Assembly: GCA_028289545.1 (NCBI GenBank)
Contig: JANQPG010000008.1
Location: forward strand, 121,692 to 185,691
From: Woeseiaceae bacterium
GTDB taxonomy: Bacteria; Pseudomonadota; Gammaproteobacteria; Steroidobacterales; Woeseiaceae
Length of the DNA: 64,000 bases
Reading direction: 5' to 3'
The notes beneath the pieces are model-generated. The model did no database searches, was not told the origin of the DNA, and saw only the letters and a program-made list of their open reading frames with translations. Made by a program: the position numbers and the translations under genes. Shown here one piece after another: positions 60,994-64,000 of this stretch (the first letter of the stretch is position 1; each line of letters opens with the position of its first letter).

Positions 60994-62364
60994 TCAGGGC
61001 GCGCGGCCGGATCTCGCCCGCCGCTCTTCCACTTCCTGGCGCTTCTTCTCGGCGGCCCGCCGCGCTTCTCGAATGGCCTCGTTGCGCGCGATCTCCGCGT
61101 CGATCACCGTAATCCACTGGTTTGCGACGCGACGCGACCGCGTCGTTCTCGCGGCCTGGCGGAACGCACTCTTGGCGTCGTTGTACTCCTTCAGGTTGTA
61201 CAAGCACATACCCAGAGAAATCTGCGCGTTATCGGGGCTCTTGAGCCCGCCCTTGCGCAGCCCGTTGCGGACGGCCGCGACACAATCCGAGTGCTCACCG
61301 ATGTTGAGGTACGAATTGCCGAGCCTGACGTCCAGCTCGCCATCGGTGCTGCGTGCCGCGGCTTCTCGCAAGGCCGGAATTGCCTTGGCGTCTTCCTGCG
61401 ACAACATCCACGCCTGCGACAGCAGCCGGTAATTCTTGGCGTCTTGACTGACCCGACCCGACTCCATTTCTTTTTCCAGGAGAGTAGCGGCCTTGTACGG
61501 CACCTCGCGCTGCAGGTAGAGCTGCGCCATCGTGACGAACTCCGTTTCCTTCTCGAGCAGCCCCTGGGTGTGCGCCGCGTCGTAGGCGGCAATCAGGTTC
61601 TGATCTTCTCCGAGCTCGGTATAAGCGCCGGCGAGCTGGAACCAGTAGCGTTTTTTCGGCCAGTTGGCGAGCAGGATCTTGTGAACGTCACGTACCTTCG
61701 CGTAGTTCTCGTCCTGGAAGTAAGCGAAGCTCAGCAGGATGTACCAGTCTTCCTTGATCGGGTTGCCGCGATTCGTAGCCACCTGCATGGCGTTTTCGAT
61801 CGGCTCAATCATTTCCTTGAAGCGCTGCAGCTGATACAGCGCCTGCGCGCGCAGGATAAACGGCTCGGGCGCCGGATTGGTCTCCATGACGAACCACTTG
61901 TCGAGCGTCGTCAGCGCCTGCTGGTACTGCTCTTCCATCGTGTACAGCTGCGCGAGCGTGTAGGTCGTCTGCTTGAGCATCTGCGGCTCGAGGCTGGGGA
62001 TCGCAACCATGCGCTCGTAGGAGCGGATCGCGTTGGGAATGTCTTCCATGTTGTAGTAGATGAATCCCAGGTAGTTCAGGACGTTTGCCTGCTCGTACTC
62101 GGTCAGCTTGTCGGGGTTGTACAGGCGGTTGGCAATACGTAGCGCGCCCGCGTTGTCCTTCGCATCGACCAGTTCCTGGGCTTTCTGCAGCTGGTCGTAG
62201 ACCTCTTTACTGACGGCCTGCGCCTGCTTGGTCTTGGTGTTGTCCTGCTCTTCCTGAGCGTAGGCCGCACCACCGGCAAACAGGAGCAGACTTAACAACA
62301 CCGCGGCCGACTTCAGCATCAATTGGCCATTGAATTGGCCACTAAATTGGCGATAGGTCTTCAT
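60994..62364 (-). CDS. TPR protein of a TonB system (TtpC-like)
   Basis: 456 aa. Signal peptide (ending near AAYAQEEQ); an internal ATG at 62319 (MLKSAAVLL) gives a shorter, cleaner signal and may be the true start. Repeated helical pairs follow: YEQANVLNYLGFIYYNMEDIPNAIRSYERMV, TYTLAQLYTMEEQYQQALTTLDKW, NAQISLGMCLYNLKEYNDAKSAFRQAAR. A basic coiled tail (EARRAAEKKRQEVEERRARSG) ends it. Encoded after tonB, as in TonB2/ExbD2 systems with TtpC, whose TPR protein links the complex in the periplasm. Exact role inferred. Confidence 0.85.
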   Translation of the reverse strand: MKTYRQFSGQFNGQLMLKSAAVLLSLLLFAGGAAYAQEEQDNTKTKQAQAVSKEVYDQLQKAQELVDAKDNAGALRIANRLYNPDKLTEYEQANVLNYLGFIYYNMEDIPNAIRSYERMVAIPSLEPQMLKQTTYTLAQLYTMEEQYQQALTTLDKWFVMETNPAPEPFILRAQALYQLQRFKEMIEPIENAMQVATNRGNPIKEDWYILLSFAYFQDENYAKVRDVHKILLANWPKKRYWFQLAGAYTELGEDQNLIAAYDAAHTQGLLEKETEFVTMAQLYLQREVPYKAATLLEKEMESGRVSQDAKNYRLLSQAWMLSQEDAKAIPALREAAARSTDGELDVRLGNSYLNIGEHSDCVAAVRNGLRKGGLKSPDNAQISLGMCLYNLKEYNDAKSAFRQAARTTRSRRVANQWITVIDAEIARNEAIREARRAAEKKRQEVEERRARSGRAP

Positions 62365-62413
62365 GCAGATGTTTCCTTATTCAAACTGTGGGATCCCGCC
62401 ACAACAGTGTGAT

Positions 62414-63019
62414 CTAGCCTTCGATCTTAAACGTAATGCGCGTTTTTACGTTGGGTACGTCGACCGGAACGCCGTCGACAACCCTGGGTTTGTACTTGAA
62501 TTTCAGCACCGCGCGAATGGCCGCGCGTTCGAACAGGCTGCTGGTCGACTGAATGACAACCGGATCCTTGACCGTGCCTGCCGTCGTCACCGTAAACGAG
62601 AGATCCACATAGCCCTCGAGCCCGCGCGACAGCGCACGCGCCGGGTACACCGGAGCGACTCGAACGATGGGCAGGTAGTCGCCCTCGGCAATGTTCATGC
62701 CTCCCGGACCGCCAATGTTGGTATCGGCAGTCACCGTGGGCGCCGATATCGCGATAGAAGGCGCGTCCGGATCGATGTTATCGATGTCCTGAGGCGGCGT
62801 TTCCGGAGGCGTTTCCGGTGGTTTCGGCGGCTTTTCGGGGGTGAAATCCTCGACGTTCAGCGATTCATTGCGCTTCACGCGCACAAATTCGAGCTGAGCC
62901 CGCTCTCGCGGTTTCGTCAGCGCCTGTTTTCCGGTCACGATCAGGATGTTCATGATGAACAACAGGCTAATCGTAACGACAACACCTACGGCAACGGAAA
63001 ATGCGTATCGGCCGATCAT
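62414..63019 (-). CDS. tonB: Energy transducer TonB
   Basis: 201 aa. N-terminal membrane anchor (about 8-28, SVAVGVVVTISLLFIMNILIV) with an early His-less sequence, a Pro-rich spacer (EKPPKPPETPPETPPQD) and the C-terminal domain (RVAPVYPARALSRGLEGYVDLSFTVTTAGTVKDPVVIQS, ERAAIRAVLKFKYKPRVVDG). It passes proton-motive energy from ExbB/ExbD to outer-membrane receptors such as the one at the left edge. Same strand as two exbD genes upstream. Confidence 0.95.
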   Translation of the reverse strand: MIGRYAFSVAVGVVVTISLLFIMNILIVTGKQALTKPRERAQLEFVRVKRNESLNVEDFTPEKPPKPPETPPETPPQDIDNIDPDAPSIAISAPTVTADTNIGGPGGMNIAEGDYLPIVRVAPVYPARALSRGLEGYVDLSFTVTTAGTVKDPVVIQSTSSLFERAAIRAVLKFKYKPRVVDGVPVDVPNVKTRITFKIEG

Positions 63020-63109
63020 GTATGCACTCCTTAAAGCTTGCGGGCTTCCCGCCGGGCACGCAAAGCTGGACTCAGTCTTTGACCGGGTTCCAGCCCCACA
63101 GTTCCTCCA

Positions 63110-63511
63110 TCAGTCGTTGATGGAGGCAATGGCGACGTTGGTCACGCCGACCTGCTTCGCCGCCTCCATGACGGCCACCAGTTTTTCGTGGGTCGAATTC
63201 TCGTCAGCCTGGATGACAATCGAGCCTCGTGGGTTCTCGAGATGCAGCTTTTCGATGGCTTCTCGAAGCCCCCGCGGCTCCACTTCCCTGCGGTCGATCC
63301 AGATTTCGTCATTCGCGCTGATAGCGATCAGGATGGCGGCATCTTCCTGCCGCTCCGCCGTAAACGCATCGGGACGATTGACGTCGATACCCGCCTCCTT
63401 GATGAACGAAGCGGTCACGATGAAGAAGATCAGCATGATGAACACGACGTCCAGCATGGGCGTCAGGTTGATCTCATTGTCTTCTTCAGCTGCCTGCTGT
63501 TGTTTTCGCAT
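63110..63511 (-). CDS. exbD: ExbD/TolR biopolymer transport protein (second copy)
   Basis: 133 aa. NEINLTPMLDVVFIMLIFFIVTASFIKE holds the membrane helix with the functional Asp (LDVVF), then the periplasmic domain with ISANDEIWIDRREVEPRGLREAIEKLHLENPRGSIVIQAD. It forms the proton channel with ExbB. It is paired with another ExbD upstream by 56 bases. Confidence 0.95.
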   Translation of the reverse strand: MRKQQQAAEEDNEINLTPMLDVVFIMLIFFIVTASFIKEAGIDVNRPDAFTAERQEDAAILIAISANDEIWIDRREVEPRGLREAIEKLHLENPRGSIVIQADENSTHEKLVAVMEAAKQVGVTNVAIASIND

Positions 63512-63567
63512 GTTGCTAAAGTCCTCTCATGAGGCGGCACACGCTGCCACCCCGGAATTACCGATTG

Positions 63568-63981
63568 CTAGCCCGTACTGTCGGCGATCGAGATGCTGTA
63601 CACCCCGGCCTGCCGGGACGCATCCATGATCTGCACCAGCAACTTGTTCGTCGACCGCTTGTGCGCCTGAATCACGACCGACCCTTGCGGGTTCTCGGCG
63701 TGCAGACGTTCGATATTCGCGCGCACGGCGCGCGGATCGATAAGCCGGCGATCGATGAATATGTCGTCGTTGGCGTCGATGACCACAAGGATATTGGCGT
63801 CCTCGGGCTTGGTTTCGGTGGTTGGCGCGTCCGGACGGTTGACGTCCAGGCCCACTTCCTTGATGAAGGACGCGGTGACGATGAAGAAGATGAGCATGAT
63901 GAACACGACGTCGAGCATCGGCGTCAGGTTGATCTCATTTTCCTCGTCGTCGCCGCCAAGCTGCACTTGATGTTTGCGCAT
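63568..63981 (-). CDS. exbD: ExbD/TolR biopolymer transport protein (first copy)
   Basis: 137 aa, close paralogue of the next copy (same helix segment NEINLTPMLDVVFIMLIFFIVTASFIKE; periplasmic part VIDANDDIFIDRRLIDPRAVRANIERLHAENPQGSVVIQAH). Functional Asp present. Two tandem exbD genes before tonB are typical of TonB2-like systems. An exbB gene is expected just right of the window. Confidence 0.95.
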   Translation of the reverse strand: MRKHQVQLGGDDEENEINLTPMLDVVFIMLIFFIVTASFIKEVGLDVNRPDAPTTETKPEDANILVVIDANDDIFIDRRLIDPRAVRANIERLHAENPQGSVVIQAHKRSTNKLLVQIMDASRQAGVYSISIADSTG

Positions 63982-64000
63982 GAGCTTGCCTCTTAGTGAT
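63982..64000 (-). other. Right edge, possible stop of an upstream gene
   Basis: A minus-strand TAA at 63995-63993 could end an exbB-type gene that lies beyond the window. It is too short to confirm. Confidence 0.25.

Noticed and set aside
62325..62355. Repeats of AATTGGCCA at the start of the TPR gene
   Set aside because: Three short imperfect copies inside or just around the signal-peptide codons; too few for a repeat element, though they make the start uncertain.
63035..63062. Bulged stem around AGCTTGCG / CGCAAAGCT between tonB and exbD
   Set aside because: Imperfect, no T-run, and the genes are most likely co-transcribed through it.
1..64000. CRISPR arrays, tRNA or rRNA genes, insertion sequences, integrases
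   Set aside because: Gaps between genes are short and none holds direct-repeat arrays, clover-leaf patterns or transposase frames that I could recognise by reading.

Overview
The window is about 64 kb of dense, roughly 60 % GC bacterial chromosome with about 60 protein genes and no rRNA, tRNA, CRISPR array, insertion sequence or phage gene that I could find. Gene content (type II secretion pseudopilins, rhombosortase, a fab-pabC-mltG-tmk-holB-pilZ run, ExbD/TonB genes, AddAB-type nuclease, FecI/FecR signalling) points to a free-living, probably marine gammaproteobacterium. A Woeseiales-like lineage is plausible, but that placement is inference and no marker gene here proves it.

Layout. 1-3.0 kb: the 5' part of a FecA-type TonB-dependent receptor, then fecR and an ECF sigma factor, all on the minus strand. 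The same bipartite promoter stands before the receptor and before the sigma gene. 3.1-4.3 kb: a GerW-DUF2953-small protein operon. 4.4-13.1 kb: a class C beta-lactamase-fold hydrolase, a SnoaL-like protein, a three-gene ABC exporter (HlyD adaptor, double-FtsX permease, ATPase), RidA, an MFS exporter and a DsbA-like isomerase. 13.4-15.6 kb: a DUF808 membrane protein, a lipase-like hydrolase and an ArsN2-like acetyltransferase in one operon. 15.6-19.5 kb: a regulator made of an alpha/beta-hydrolase domain fused to an OmpR-type DNA-binding domain, divergent from a hydrolase-methyltransferase-esterase operon. 19.5-24.6 kb: VOC protein, PhnD-like binding protein with an apparent ATC start, ArsR-AHSA1 pair, EF-hand protein and small membrane proteins. 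24.8-30.5 kb: GDPD and TIR-like genes, an EEP phosphatase, a FadJ-like beta-oxidation enzyme and a double-cNMP/rhodanese protein.

30.5-40.1 kb is one long minus-strand block in which fatty-acid synthesis (fabD, fabG, acpP, fabF), p-aminobenzoate synthesis (pabB, pabC), cell-wall processing (mltG), dTMP kinase (tmk), clamp loading (holB) and a PilZ protein are chained by short gaps or overlaps, headed by a rhombosortase gene. Divergent from it, gspGHIJKLMN (40.2-45.8 kb) encodes the pseudopilins and inner-membrane platform proteins of a type II secretion system; gspC-F and gspO are not in the window. Convergent with it lie an AddA/AddB-like helicase-nuclease pair and an aminotransferase.

53-64 kb holds a DUF6491 lipoprotein, sseA, etfBA, a large Asp-box (VPS10/sortilin-like) secreted protein, a ferredoxin-peroxiredoxin pair and a TonB operon (two exbD, tonB, TPR protein) that runs off the right edge. 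The left-edge receptor and right-edge TonB complex belong to the same kind of outer-membrane transport, but nothing shows that they are partners.
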